Positions 22,361-34,692 are shown, numbered from the stretch's first letter. The stretch is 64,000 bases of DNA from Papio anubis (GCF_008728515.1 NC_044984.1:89947181-90011180); one strand, 5' to 3'. The notes: generated from the letters alone by a model not told the origin. Numbers and translations: made by a program.

Positions 22361-22710
22361 CTGAAAACTAAACAGAACAATGTCAAGTATTAATAAAAAC
22401 AAGACGCCAATATTTTTCATATTTTTCCCAAGCATAATAAAGGTTTGTGTCCTTTGCTCCCAATTTCCAGGCTGTTAAAATACCATTGGCAGTTCTCACA
22501 TTTCCCTTGCTCTAGACTTCCCTAATCTCACATCCACCTTGCTCTGAAAGCACAGACACTTCACTTTCTCTAATGAGTCACCTTTAACTTTTGTTTTTAA
22601 CTTTCTGCCACCATCTAGTGGTGAAAAATGGGTAGTAATCACTTTCCACTGAAATAGCTTAAGATCTATCCTTTTTACCCAGTAGTCTGAGGGCAGTTTC
22701 CAAAACTACA

Positions 22711-23021
22711 TTTCTTTTTCGTTTTGTTTTGTTTTGAGACAGAGTCTTGCTCTGTGGCCCAGGATAGAGTGCAGTGGTGCAATCTCAGCTCACTGCAACC
22801 TCTGCCTCCTGGGCTCCCATGATTATTGTGTCTTGGCCTCCAAGTAGCTGGGATTATAGGCATGCACCACCATGTACAGCTAATTTGTTTTTCGTATTTT
22901 TACTAGAGACAGGGTTTCGTCATGTTGCCCAGGCTGGTCTTGAACTCCTGAGCTCAGGTCATCTATCCACCCTGGCCTCCCAAAGTACTGGGATTGCAAG
23001 CATGAACCACTGTGCCTGGCC
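22711..23021 (-). mobile_element. Alu (antisense)
   Basis: (TTTTG)n tail, diverged body, ends GTGCCTGGCC. Confidence 0.93.
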
Positions 23022-23139
23022 CCTTTTCTTAAAGACTGGGGTTGGCAAGACCCAAATATATCTCACTAATATTTATAAACATTCTGAGCCCTATGCAGAG
23101 TTAATAAAGCATAATCAAATAAGAAAGGCTGAGTTTTAA

Positions 23140-23315
23140 GGCAGAAAAACGTAGGTTTGAATTGTACCTTTGCCACACACTGTTAAATGTATGATTTTGA
23201 GCAAATGTTTTAACTTCTCTAAACCATACCAACTTCAATTGAATTGTTGAAGAACTGAGAGATAATATTTATCTGACACACGGTAAATGCTCAGTAAATG
23301 GTAGTTTTAATTGTA
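23140..23315 (+). mobile_element. MIR (sense)
   Basis: Typical MIR core (TTGAGCAAATGTTTTAACTT) and 3' end (GTAAATGCTCAGTAAATGG). Confidence 0.75.
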
Positions 23316-24064
23316 GCTACAGCGAACAAATTACCCTATTTAAATAAATAATATTAGATATTCTATTTAATTACCATTAAACTTATTTTTTTCCATTGGG
23401 TAAATCAATAATTGCCTTTAATTCATAGCTCTATAACATACTCTGAGGCTGAACAGACTTGACAGATGGCTTTAGGGAAAGAGAAAGACAGAAGAGGAGA
23501 AAGTGCTTTTGTATTTGAATATTCTCAGGAACATACAAGGAAATAAAGAGAAAAAAAAGAAGAATATGAAGAGGGTAGCAATAAGCTTTTATCACATTCT
23601 AGCAGGCCTAAGCCTATCTGAAATTATAAGCTTATTTAAAAAAAAAAGAAGCTTACGTGATTTTTGACACAGAACTTGTTCCTTTATCAGTTAAAGTCAG
23701 GAACACTTCTGCTCTAAGTTATTTACATGTAATGAACAGAAATCTTATTTAAAAAGTCGTGATCACAAAACACCTTTTTCATTGATTTAATACAAATCAA
23801 AGACAAATTTCAGGGTTTGAGTGGAGACCTAGTTACGGAACACTAAAAACACTCTACGTATCATGACCAAGGCATTAAATTTTTAGGGCAGTTGAAACTG
23901 TGAATTTCAATGGTACCTGCAAGTGCCACCTCCAGGCCTCAGGAAAACTGCAAAAGCAGTTGATATTTGGTTCCTTCCCACCTGTTTTTGTAAAATCTCA
24001 TAATCGTTCCTTAATTTTTAGGTATCAGGTACTGACCAGTCCCAACTCTCACATGTTCACATTT

Positions 24065-24399
24065 CTTTCTTTTTTTTCTTTTTCTTTTCTTTTCTTTTTT
24101 TCTTTTTTTTTTTTTTTTTTTTGAGACAGGGTCTTGTTATGTCACCTAGGCTGGACTGCAGTGGTGCAGTCTCAGCTCACTGCAACCTCCACCTCCTAGG
24201 TTCAAGCGATTCTCCCACCTCAACATTGCCGGTAGCTGAGACCACAGGCATGTGCCATTACGCCTGGCTAATTTTTGTATTTTTGGTAGAGACATAGTTT
24301 CACCATGTTGCCCAGGCTGGAACTCCTGGCCTCAACTGATCCACCCTCCTCAGCCTCCCAAAGTGCTAGGATTACAGACATGAGCCACTGTGCCCGGCC
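24065..24399 (-). mobile_element. Alu (antisense) with (CTTTT)n tail
   Basis: TSD CATGTTCACA at about 24051 and 24402. Confidence 0.94.
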
Positions 24400-24589
24400 C
24401 CCATGTTCACACACGTTTTAAGTGCACATTTTAAATTTACTTCTCTCTCTCAAAATTTCCAGAGGTTTAAAATCGGGTCAAATATGCTATTTTATTAGAA
24501 CACCTAGGATTTGACAATAGTTGCTAATGGTAAAATTGAGACATCAGTGATTAATATATTCCACTATCCCATACCTTTCTGTACTGAGG

Positions 24590-24840
24590 CAAGAAACCTT
24601 GGAGTCATCCTTGACTCTCTCTCTCTCTAAATCTATCCTTCAGGAAAAATGGTTGACTCTACCTTCAAAATATACTGAGAATCTGACTTACTTAGTGCCT
24701 CTACTGCCACCAACCTGATCCAATCTACAATCAAGTCCTACCTGGATTACTGCAGTAAGGCTCCCAGATGTTCTCTGCACTTCTGTCCTTACCGCCATGA
24801 ATGGTCTACTCTCAACACACAGTAGCACGGTCTGCATCTA
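24590..24840 (+). mobile_element. L2 fragment (sense)
   Basis: CTTGGAGTCATCCTTGACTC, the CTGGATTACTGCAGTAAG segment and CTACTCTCAACACACAGTAG match the L2 reverse-transcriptase 3' region. Confidence 0.8.
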
Positions 24841-25378
24841 GACCTAAATAACCACTTTAGGGGTTCCTTGCTGTAGTCCTCCTCCATTAATGTGTAGTCA
24901 GCAAGGCCAAGGACATGTGGCCACCTGAAGTCTGCACACACCAGCAACTCCCCTTCTAGAGCCACTTGCTGGTACCTGGGACTCAGAGAATTACTTGCCC
25001 TAATCATCCCCAAGCTTGCTTCTAGGGCCTATGAGCAACATAGAGCCACTGAAGAAATCTGTAGAGGAGAATGATACGATCAGATCTGTGGGTTACAGAG
25101 GAATCTGAATTACAAAGAGCTCTGGAGAAGGGATGAGTGGTTAAGAGAGACTAACAGTCCAGAAATTATAAGGAAATTAAAGCTGCAGGAGTATAGCAGT
25201 TTTGAAGAAGGGGCAGAGGTAGAATTAGTGCTTAATAAACATTGGTTGAGAGAACTTACTCAATTTGGAGGTTAAGGAAAGAATCTAGGGCTCTATATTA
25301 CCTTTGATTCAAAATGGATAAAATAAAGAACGCAGAGAAAATTTAGTTAAACACGTTTCTGGTAAATCATAGAAAATA

Positions 25379-25675
25379 ATTTTTATTTTATTTTTTGAGA
25401 CGAAGTCTCACTCTGTTGCCCAGGCTGGAATGCAGTGGCGCTATCTTGGCTCACTGCAATCTCCACCCCCCGGGTTCAAGCGATTCTCCTGCCTCAACCT
25501 CCCGAGTAGCTGAGATTACAGGCACACGTCACCATGTCCAGCTAATTTTTGTATTTTTAGTAGAGATGGGGTTTCACCATGTTGGTCAGGCTGGTCTTGC
25601 GCTCCTGACCTCATGATCCGCCTGCCTTGGCCTCCTAAAGTGCTGGGATTACAGGCGTGAGCCACCATGCCAGGC
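25379..25675 (-). mobile_element. Alu (antisense)
   Basis: TSD AAAATAATT(A/T)TTA. Ends CATGCCAGGCC. Confidence 0.95.
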
Positions 25676-25779
25676 CAAAAATAATTATTAGTTCAACATC
25701 CTTGCAGAGATGAAGAAGGAAATGCCAGCATTTACTCTCAAAAAAGATCATTTCATTCCAAAATTTTAAAGATGTAGAA

Positions 25780-25935
25780 TGAGTTAACACCTTCAGAAAA
25801 GGCTCAATAGAAAAAAGTCTGGTGATAATACATACATTTATTCTGAGGTTATCTCTGGGTAATGGGACTGCAAATTCTGTACTTTCTTTATTAATCTATA
25901 CTTTCAAAATTGTAAAAATAACGTTTTAAAGAAAA
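25780..25935 (+). mobile_element. L1M-like 3' fragment
   Basis: GGTTATCTCTGGGTAATGGGACTG, followed by a T-rich end. Confidence 0.4.
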
Positions 25936-26214
25936 GCAACTCAGATAGCGTTATGTATGTGTTAAATTGTACACTAGCCTCTTTACTCCTTTCTCTACTC
26001 TGCAAATAAATTCCCTTGAATACAAAAAAAGTGCTTGTTTCATTGAAGCTGTTGCTAAAAAATCTATTTAGATAATAAAGTACTTGACCTTCAAAAGAAG
26101 TGGCATCTATAATTAAACACATCATTCTATTTATACAAAATTGTGAAAAGGGTGAAATCTTGATTAGATGTCATCTGAGAGACATCACGGTAGAAGAGAG
26201 GTATTACAGTAAAA

Positions 26215-26425
26215 CGGTTAGTGAGCACACCCTGGAATCTATATACCCGAGTTTAACACTTGACAGGATTTACTATGTGGCCATAAACTATGTGCTAGAT
26301 ACCTCAGTTTTCTTATCTGTAAAGTAATAGTGGTAATAATACCAATAGGGTTGTTCAGGGAATTAACTTAGAACAACTCCTGGCACTTAATAATATGGCC
26401 CTCAGTACATCTTAGCTGCCAATAG
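26215..26425 (+). mobile_element. MIR (sense)
   Basis: CCTCAGTTTTCTTATCTGTAA, then TCCTGGCACTTAATAATATG, the MIR core and tail. Confidence 0.8.
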
Positions 26426-28138
26426 TAATAAAATAATAATAAATTATTATTATAAATGCTAGTTTCCTTCTAGTTGATCACTTTTAGCCAGGGATTCCTT
26501 CTTCTCAGCCAAACGTGTACTAAGACCAACCAAGGTGCTAAGAGATAATCAAGATGTTAGCTAAGAACTAAGGTCTGACCTCTCCCAGGGGTATTTGCAT
26601 TTTAAAAGGGGGTCTCTCAAAGATAAGACCTTTTTAAAAATAGAAAGACGTGAAACCAGCATAGTGGAATGACAGATCACGAGATTAATATTTTAGGGTA
26701 GGGGGCCCACTTACCCTGTCTACTTACAAAAGAAATCAGTAGGGGGTGGACAACAGAGGCAACGGCACAGAGGAAAGCAGGAGCTGCAGAGCCAGGCTGC
26801 TGTCCCCAGAGATCTCCAGTTTGCACTCCTGCCTGGAGCTGAAGCTCAGACAGTTACTAGGGTATCCCCAAAGGGGCCTCACCACACAAAGATCTAAGAG
26901 CTTGGATGAAAGAAAGGAGGATGGTAGTATTTTCTTGACACTTTCTATTTTCCTCTACTGGGTTCAGAGCACCTCTTTTCATTTGCTAATCCACCGCTGT
27001 GAACTATGCATTAGCTCTGGCATCAGCAGATTGGATGTATGATTTTTGGCAGCATATTCATTTTAAAGAGGTATTCATTTCAAAGAGGTATTACCTGACA
27101 AAACATTTTTATATCCCTCATGCAGATTCTGACAAAATATTACCTGTACCAATATAATAGCACCGTACAAATAGCATGCTTGGAATGGAATCTATAAGGA
27201 TTAAAACTATCTGCGCTATCATTCTCATGCATTTAAAAACTGTTTCACACTTGAAATCCAAATTAGTAGCTATCAAATGGCTTCTTTTTCTGCTTTTTAT
27301 TTTTCCACCAGTGTGACTTGTCAATGAAATGGCTTTTTAAACACCAAGTATACTATTTTCATTTTTAAAAATAGATGTATTTACAAATATTCTAAAAGCT
27401 TTTTATCATTCTTCAGTGCAAAAAGACAATAAAAAAATTAATTTGTTCAAAGAAAGCCATTCAAGCTCTTCATACTTTTCATACCTATGACTGAGCATGC
27501 ATTTTAAAAATTCCTTTCAGCAAATCTCTAAAGTTAAATAACTATATTTGACTTATTGAAAACTAATTTTATGTAGAATTATTATATCATTGAAGCATTT
27601 ACTAAACAAAAAGCTAAAATGATTAGGAGAGAAACAGATGATCTTCTAAATGGTTTTTAATCAATGGTTTATATCAAACTCCAAAATCAAATAAGATCAT
27701 AGGTAATATATTTAACTTGTTATAGTTTGACAGCATAAAACTGCTTATACTCACCACAGTGAGGACTCTCTGAAATTAATTTCTATCTACTCAAATTATA
27801 GCCGTTTGTAACCTACAACCCAGAGTTTAGCATGTAGTATAATATCTTCCTGTTGTATTTTTGTAGCTCTTCAAACCTCTTCTGATAACGAACTCATCCT
27901 ACAGAGGTTCCAACAGAGGTCTGATCATCAGTTCTGGATAGTTGACTACCCAGACTTTATCCTTAGCCCTGACCTTTCTGAACCAGTCTCAGGCAAAACC
28001 CAAAGTCAGCTTACCTATGTATCTTACCTTCCCAAATTAGCTTTTTATCTGGTATTTTTCTCTAACAGATACTATATTATCATTCTAGGACCTAGGCTAG
28101 AAATCTTAAGGATTTTCTTTACTCTTCCCTTCCACCTT

Positions 28139-28431
28139 TTTTTTTTTTTTGACTGAAGTTTCACTCTTTTTGCCAAGGCTGGAGCGTAATGGCATGATCT
28201 TGGCTCACTGCAACCTCTGCCTCCCGGGGTCAAGTGATTCTCCTGCCTCAGCCTCCCAAGTAGCTGGGATTACAGGCATGCACCACCATGCAAGGCGAAT
28301 TTTGTATTTTTAGTACAGATGGGGTTTCACTATGTTGGCCAGGCTGGTCTCGAACTCCTGACCCAGGTGATCCACCCACCCTCGGCCTCCCAAAGTGCTG
28401 GGATTACAGGCATGAGCCACCAAACCCTGCT
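28139..28431 (-). mobile_element. Alu (antisense)
   Basis: TSD CTTCCCTTCCACCTTTT / CTTTCCCTCCCATCTTTT. The copy is diverged. Confidence 0.93.
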
Positions 28432-28651
28432 TTCCCTCCCATCTTTTCTATTCCTATATACTTAGGGTTATTGTTCCCTAAGTCTCTATTACTTTTCATT
28501 TCCACAGCTATCACTCTCATGGATTTTATTATATTGTTCCTGGAGCACAATATTTTGGTAGCCTCCAAACTGGTCTCTCATCATCTGGGCTCTCTCCTCC
28601 ATACTATCCCACCAAATTAACCTTCAAGTTTGCTCTGAGCCTTTAACTCTT

Positions 28652-28986
28652 TTTTGATGAAAAAATTATAATTTTAATTTCCTCATTATGAAAGCAAAAT
28701 ATATTCATTACAGAAAAATTGGGAAAGAGAAGAAAACAAATTCCCCCTGATCTCACCATACAGAAGTAGCAATTTAAAAAATGTTTTATTTTTTAAAAAT
28801 TCTAGTAAAATACACATAACAAAAATGTATCTTCACCACTTTTAACTGTATAGTATAGTAGTGTTACATACATTTACTTTGTTGCACAACCATCCATTCC
28901 ATAACTCTTTGCATCTTGCAAAGCTTAAACTCTGTGCCTAATAGGCACAATAATAACCCACTCTCTGCTCCCTCAGCTTGTGTGAA
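28652..28986 (+). mobile_element. L1M 3' UTR fragment inserted in L2
   Basis: TTGCACAACCATCCATTCC and CATCTTGCAAAGCTTAAACT are L1M 3' UTR signatures. The TSD CCTTTAACTCTT is at 28640-28651 and 28987-28998. Confidence 0.7.
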
Positions 28987-29159
28987 CCTTTAACTCTTGT
29001 ACTTAAAATCCTCCAATGGTTCCCTGTAGTTCAATAATGCAGAGGCTTTTGAACTTTGAGACTCAAAAATTTTACCTCACACCCCAGTAAATAGGTGTAC
29101 ACACATAACACACACACTCTGGAACAAATGCTTTACAAACAATCCTTAAAAGAACAACG

Positions 29160-29462
29160 TGCCGGGTGCGGTGGCTCATGCCTGTAATCCCAGCGCTTTG
29201 GGAGGCCGAGGTAGGCAGATCACGAGGTCAGGAGATCGAGACCATCCTTGCTAACATGGTGAAATCCCATCTCTACTAAAAATACAAAAAATTAGCCGGG
29301 TGTGGTGGCAGGCGCCTGTAGTCCCAGCTACTCGGGAGGCTGAGGCAGGAGAATGGCGTGACCCCGGGAGGTGGAGCTGGCAATGAGCCGAAATCATGCC
29401 ACTGAACTTTAGCCTGGGCAACAGAGCAAGACTCTGTCTCAAAACAAACAAACAAACAAAAA
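29160..29462 (+). mobile_element. Alu (sense), first of three in tandem
   Basis: Ends in (CAAA)n. The junction AAAAAGAATAATG repeats the target. Confidence 0.95.
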
Positions 29463-29478
29463 GAATAATGTATTCTGG

Positions 29479-29783
29479 GCCAGGCGTGGTGGCTCACGCC
29501 TGTAATCTCAGCACTTTGGGAGGCCAAGGTGGGTAGACCATTTGAGGTCAGGAGTTCAAGACCAGCCTGGCCAACATGGTGAAACCCGCCTCTACTAAAA
29601 ATACAAAAAATTAACCGAACATGGTGGCAGGCACCTATAATCCCAGCTGCTGCTCAGGAGGCTGAGGCAGAATTGCTTGAACCTGGGAGGCAGAAGTTGC
29701 AGTGAGCCGAGATCACAAGACCACGCCACTGCACTCCAGCCTGGGCAACAGAGTGAAACTCTGTTCCAAAAAAAAAAAAAAAA
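29479..29783 (+). mobile_element. Alu (sense), second of three in tandem
   Basis: GGCCAGGCGTGG to A16, followed by GAATAATGAATTATGG. A CTG(CTG) insertion lies in the right arm. Confidence 0.95.
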
Positions 29784-29797
29784 GAATAATGAATTAT

Positions 29798-30100
29798 GGC
29801 TGGGCACAGTTGCTCACACTCAGAATATAAAGTCCTAGCAATTTGGGAGGACGAGGTGGGCAGATTGCTTGAGCTCAGGAGTTCGAGACCAGCCTGGACA
29901 ACATAGTGAAACAAAATATGCAAAAATTACCTGGCACAGTTGCGTGTGCCTATAAGCCCAGCTACTCTGGAGGCTGAGGTGGGAGGATCACTTGAGCCTG
30001 GAGAGGTCGAGGCTGCAGCAAGCCATGATGGTGCCACTGCACTGCAGCCTCAGCAAAAAAGCAAGACCTTGTCTCAAAAAAAAAAACAAAATAAAAAAAG
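29798..30100 (+). mobile_element. Alu (sense), third of three in tandem; older
   Basis: Strongly diverged (CACTCAGAATATAAAGTCC near its start). Older AluJ-like right arm. Confidence 0.9.
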
Positions 30101-30189
30101 TATGCTATTTCCTGCTTCATTTAAAAACTACTGATTGCAACTAATTTCATAACAGTTTGACAAATATTTCAATAAAAACATATACATCT

Positions 30190-30362
30190 GTCAGTCTTCC
30201 TTTCAAAATCCTCCACAATCAGATTCTAACCTATCTTCACCTTATTACCCTTCTACCTGTCATGCACGCCAGCCAAAAAGTCAGCCCCAGCTAATTTTCA
30301 GAACTCATCTTCATCCTCCAAGGTCCAACTCCTTCATAAACTCTTTGGTCAAAAACAATATC
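30190..30362 (+). mobile_element. L2 3' part (sense)
   Basis: CTACCTGTCATGCACGCCAGCC and CCAAGGTCCAACTCCTTC are L2 3' motifs. It continues the L2 that begins before the Alu triplet. Confidence 0.6.
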
Positions 30363-30369
30363 TTCTCTA

Positions 30370-30650
30370 TTTTTTTTTTTTTTTTTTTGAGACAGGGTCT
30401 CACTCTGTTGCCCAGGCTGGACTGCAGTGGTATGATCTCAGCTCACTGCAACCTGTTGTTGCAGGCTCAAGTGATCCTCCCACTTCAGCCTCCCAAGTAG
30501 CTGGGATTACAGGCGTGTGCCACAATGCCTGGCTAAGGTATATGCACAGCCCAGAGGATGGGGTTTCGTCGGTTTTGCTTGGGCTGGTCTCAGGCTTCTG
30601 GTCTCCAGGTGGTCATCACTTATTTCCAAGTGCTTGGGGTTGTGAATGGG
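30370..30650 (-). mobile_element. Alu (antisense) with one arm heavily diverged
   Basis: 30370-30536 is a normal right arm. 30537-30650 aligns only loosely with a left arm (GATGGGGTTTCGTCGGTTTTG). Confidence 0.8.
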
Positions 30651-30802
30651 ACATGGGATATGGAACAACTCTAAGGACTTTGGATTATTACTAACATTAT
30701 ATCACTTACTTAAGAATGTGAATCCTTGGTATTACTCTACCACCTATTAGGTGGAAATCATATAGTCCAGGGAAAAAGACTATATCCCAAACATCATCTT
30801 TT

Positions 30803-31090
30803 TTTGGGGAGGCGGAGTCTTGCTCTATTGCCAAGGCTGGAGTGCAGTGGCTAGCGATCTCGGCTCACTAAGCTCTGCCTCCTGGGTTCACGCCATTCTC
30901 CTGCCTCAGCCTCCCGAGTAGCTGGGACTACAGGCGCCCGCCACCAAGCCCAGCTAATTTTTCGTATTTTTTAGTAGAGACGGGGTTTCACCATGTTACC
31001 CAGGATGGTCTCGATCTCCTGACCTCGTGATCCACCCGCCTCAGCCTCCCAAAGTGCTGGGATTATAGGCGTGAGCCACCGTGCCCAGCC
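30803..31090 (-). mobile_element. Alu (antisense)
   Basis: TSD CAAACATCATCTTTT at 30788-30802 and 31092-31106. Confidence 0.96.
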
Positions 31091-31248
31091 TCAAACATCA
31101 TCTTTTAACCTAAAAATTCTCTCATGGCTTTATGAAGATTGTATAGATGTATAGCTATATTTTTTCAGGCTACCATATTCTTGGAGCAACCAACTAGTAT
31201 TAACTGCAGGTCATCCTCTTTATAATATTTGAATCAGAGGTTGAAAAG

Positions 31249-31538
31249 AGGCCAGGCACGGTGGCTCACGCCTGTAATCCCAGCACTTTGGGAAGCCAAG
31301 GTGGGCAGATCACCTGAGGAGTTCGAGACCATCCTGGCCAACATGGTGAAAACCCTGTCTCTACTAAAAATACAAAAATTAGCCAGTTGTGGTGGTGGGC
31401 ACCCATAATCCCAGCTACTCGGGAGGCTGAAGCAGGAGAATCGCTTGAACCCTGGAGGCAGAGGTTGCAGTGAGCCACTGCACTCCAGCCTGGGTGGCAG
31501 AGCAAGACTCCATCTCAAAAAAACAAACAAAAAAAACA
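31249..31538 (+). mobile_element. Alu (sense)
   Basis: TSD GGTTGAAAAGAG / GGTTGAAAATAG. About 20 bases missing in the right arm. Confidence 0.95.
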
Positions 31539-31560
31539 GGTTGAAAATAGTAAGTCATCG

Positions 31561-31862
31561 GCTAGGCATGGTGGCTCACGCCTGTAATCCCAGCACTTTG
31601 GGAAGCCGAGGAGGGTGAATCACGAGGTCAGGAGATTGAGACCATCCTAGCTAACACGGTGAAACCCCGTCTTTACTAAAAAATATAAAAAATTAGCCGG
31701 GTGTGGTGGCAGGTGCCTGTAGTCCTAGCTACTCGGGAGGCAGAGGCAGGAGAATGGTGTGAACCTGGGAGGCAGAGCTTGCAGTGAGCCAAGATTGGGT
31801 CACTGCACTCCAGCCTGGGCAACAGAGCGAGACTCCATCTCAAAAAAAAAAAAAGAAAAAGA
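31561..31862 (+). mobile_element. Alu (sense)
   Basis: Full length. Its tail GAAAATAGTAAG repeats the sequence in front of it. Confidence 0.95.
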
Positions 31863-31876
31863 AAATAGTAAAGTCC

Positions 31877-32184
31877 TGCCTGGCGCTGTGGCTCATGGCT
31901 GTAATTCCAGCACTTTGAGAGGCTGAGGCAGGTGGATCACTTGAGGTCAGGAGTTCGAGACCAGCCTGACCAACATGGTGAAATCCTGTCTCTACTAAAA
32001 ATACAAAAATTAGCCGGGTGTGAGGGCACGCAACTGTAGTCCCAGTTACTTAGAAGGCTGAGTCAGGAGAATCACTTGAACCCAGGAGGCGGTGGTGGTT
32101 GCAGTGATCCGAGATTGCGCCACTGCAGGAGTCCAGCCTGGGTGACAGAGTAAGGCTCCATCTCAAAAAAAAAAAAGAAAAGAA
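31877..32184 (+). mobile_element. Alu (sense)
   Basis: Third in a row. The tail again ends AAAATAGTAAGTCC, so all three used the same short A-rich target. Confidence 0.95.
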
Positions 32185-32194
32185 AATAGTAAGT

Positions 32195-32350
32195 CCCAAA
32201 CTGCGCAACATAGCAAGACCCTGTCTCTACAAAAAAAGAAGAAAAAGACAAGAGAGATGTTTTTGCAGTAATATAGTGAGATCTCATCTCTATTCAAATA
32301 ATTTAAAAAATCCACACGTGGCAGTGCGTGACTATAGTCCCCAGCTACTT
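32195..32350 (+). mobile_element. old Alu fragment
   Basis: CAACATAGCAAGACCCTGTC, then CTATAGTCCCCAGCTACTTG, heavily decayed. Confidence 0.65.
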
Positions 32351-32424
32351 GAAAGCTACTGAAAGAATTACTGAAAAATCAGAGGGGTAGCTAAATTTTT
32401 TTTTACCACAAAAACGAACATTCC

Positions 32425-32755
32425 GGGCCAGGCGCAGTGGCTCATGCCTGTAATCCCAGCACTTTGGGAGGCTGAGGCGGGCGGATCACAAGGTCAGGAG
32501 ATCCAGACCATCCTGGCTAACACGATGAAACCCTGTCTCTACTAAAAATACAAAAAAAATTAGCCAGGTGTGGTGGCGAGTGCCTGTAGTCCCAGCTACT
32601 AGGGAGGCTGAGGCAGGAGAATGGCGTGAACCCAGGAGGTGGATCTTGCAGTGAGCCGAGATTGCGCCACTGCACTCCAGCCAGGGAGACAGAGGGAGAC
32701 CCCGTCTCAAAAACAAACAAACAAAAAAACAAAAACCAAACAAAACAAAAACAAA
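32425..32755 (+). mobile_element. Alu (sense) with long A/C-rich tail
   Basis: AluY-like body. The tail is (CAAA)n/(AAAAC)n. Flanks share a GACATTCC / AACATTCC motif. Confidence 0.95.
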
Positions 32756-33449
32756 TGACATTCCACTGTAAATTTTAGTTATCTTTGACATAATAAACTT
32801 TTCAGCCGGCCACTCCCTTTTGACCTCAGTTTATGAAGATACTTGGAAAGAAAGCATGGAAAGGGACTATACAGCTGTAAGCCCTGGAGGTTCTTACAAG
32901 AGGATATCAGGTACCAAAGGTCAATGGTATGAATAATGTAATATAGATCTAATTGGTGTAATTAGTAGCTCAATTTTCGGATCCCTTCTTTAAAAAATAT
33001 TTTAATGAAAGTCAGGAAATTACCATGAAGAATAAACACACACAAAAAAAGCCAAATTAAATTACTATTTAATAAAGTGACAGAATGAGGGAAATGGCTG
33101 AAATACATTCCTAAAAAGAATTATTCTATACATCTGTATAGTGTGGAAAAACAAAGAAAAAAATAATCTATATGTCAAAATCTGAATAGACACTGAAATA
33201 ACATTTTCATTCACTATTAAGAAGCTTCCTCCCGCCATAGCTCATACTTAGTCAAATAATCATCATACGATATTTACATTTTATATGTCTTAGTGTCTTA
33301 TAACCACAATTTTACAAAAATTAAGGTATTTCTAAAATAGCAACGATTTTATAAATATTAAGATTGTTTAAAGTCTTGAAAGACCACAAGTTAAATCTAA
33401 ACTTCTTAACATGGCACATAAAAGCCTTTAAACTTTGGAACAGTAAGTA

Positions 33450-33732
33450 CTTTTTTTTTTTTTTTCCGTCGCCCAGGCTGGAGGGCAGTGGTGCGATCTC
33501 CCGCTCACTGCAAGCTCCACCTCCCGGGTTCACGCCATTCTCCTGCCCCAGCCTCCTGAGTAGCTGGGACTACAGGCGCCCGCCACCACGCCCAGCTAAG
33601 TTTTTTGTATTTTTAGCAGAGACTGGATTTCACTGTGCTAGCTAGGATAGTCTCGATCTCCTGACCTCGTGATCCACCCACCTCGGCCTCCCAAAGTGCT
33701 GGGATTACAGGCGTGAGCCACCACGCCTGGCC
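33450..33732 (-). mobile_element. Alu (antisense)
   Basis: TSD (A)CA(G/A)TAA(G/A)TACTTTT. The 3' end lacks the GAGACGGAGTC block. Confidence 0.95.
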
Positions 33733-33802
33733 ACAATAAATACTTTTCTACTCTCATATATGACTAACCACTTCCCAAACATCTTTTGTTAAGATGTTTT
33801 TG

Positions 33803-34060
33803 GCCAGGCACGGTGGCTCAAGCCTGTAATCCCAGCACTCTGGGAGGCCGAGGCGGGTGGATCACAAGGTAAGCAGATCGAGACAATCCTGGCTAACACG
33901 GTGAAACCCCGTCTCTACTAAAAATAGAAAAAATTAGCCGGGCGTGGTGGCGGGGGCCTGTAGTCCCAGCTACCCGGGAGGCTGAGGCAAGAGAATGGCT
34001 GCGCCACTGCTCCAGCCTGGGCAACAGAGTGAGACTGTCTCCAAAAAAAAAAAAAAAAAA
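33803..34060 (+). mobile_element. Alu (sense), internally deleted
   Basis: TSD AGATGTTTTT on both sides. Right arm shortened at GAGAATGGCTGCGCC. Confidence 0.95.
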
Positions 34061-34261
34061 GATGTTTTTAACAAATCTTACTATGAATGTTTAATTTTTA
34101 AAACTTCATAATTGGGATATAAACTATTTTCATAAGAAACGGGCATTCATATTTTACACGAACACATATACATTCTAACTCTATTAAAGAAGAAATGTAA
34201 GTACCACTGGGCATAAAATAGAATACATTTAAAAATAAAAGTGTCACAGTAACCATCTCAT

Positions 34262-34279
34262 TAAAAAAAAAAAAAAAAT
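34262..34279. repeat. poly(A) tract
   Basis: About 17 A with no repeat body. Confidence 0.85.
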
Positions 34280-34589
34280 TGAAATCTCCCAGAGGGAGAA
34301 TATGTTGACTATTTTAATGAAGACAATTTTTGTAACAAAACATTTTTCTTTAAACAGTAACAAACTAAACAGATCCTCTACAGGCTATTAAAAGTTGTAT
34401 GATTTGTTATTTTCCATAATAAAAGATAGAAGGAAATGGTAATTTCAGTAGGAAGTAGGTCTTAGGAATTACTAACCACCACAATGCATTTGGATAAGAA
34501 TGAAAACAACTTTATCAATAGTTTGTAGTAATTAGGGTAAATCTTACCCACTCGTACAAGCAGTTTTCCATTTTCCATTTACTTCACGG

Positions 34590-34692
34590 AACCACCATAG
34601 TATTCTGTCCTCTTAAGAAAAGTTTGTAAAACGCCAAGGGTCAAGCACAGTGCTTGGTACACAGAAAGGGGTTCAATATTTTTGAATGAACA
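34590..34692 (+). mobile_element. L2/MIR-type 3' end fragment
   Basis: AAGCACAGTGCTTGGTACACAG, then TTGAATGAACAAA. Confidence 0.5.

Larger units (their letters stand above)
28070..29045 (+). mobile_element. L2 (sense), interrupted by an Alu and an L1M
   Basis: L2 segments at 28070-28138, 28432-28651 and 28999-29045. The third begins CTTGTACTTAAAATCCTCCAATGG, continuing the second after an L1 insertion flanked by CCTTTAACTCTT. More L2 follows at 30190. Confidence 0.65.
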
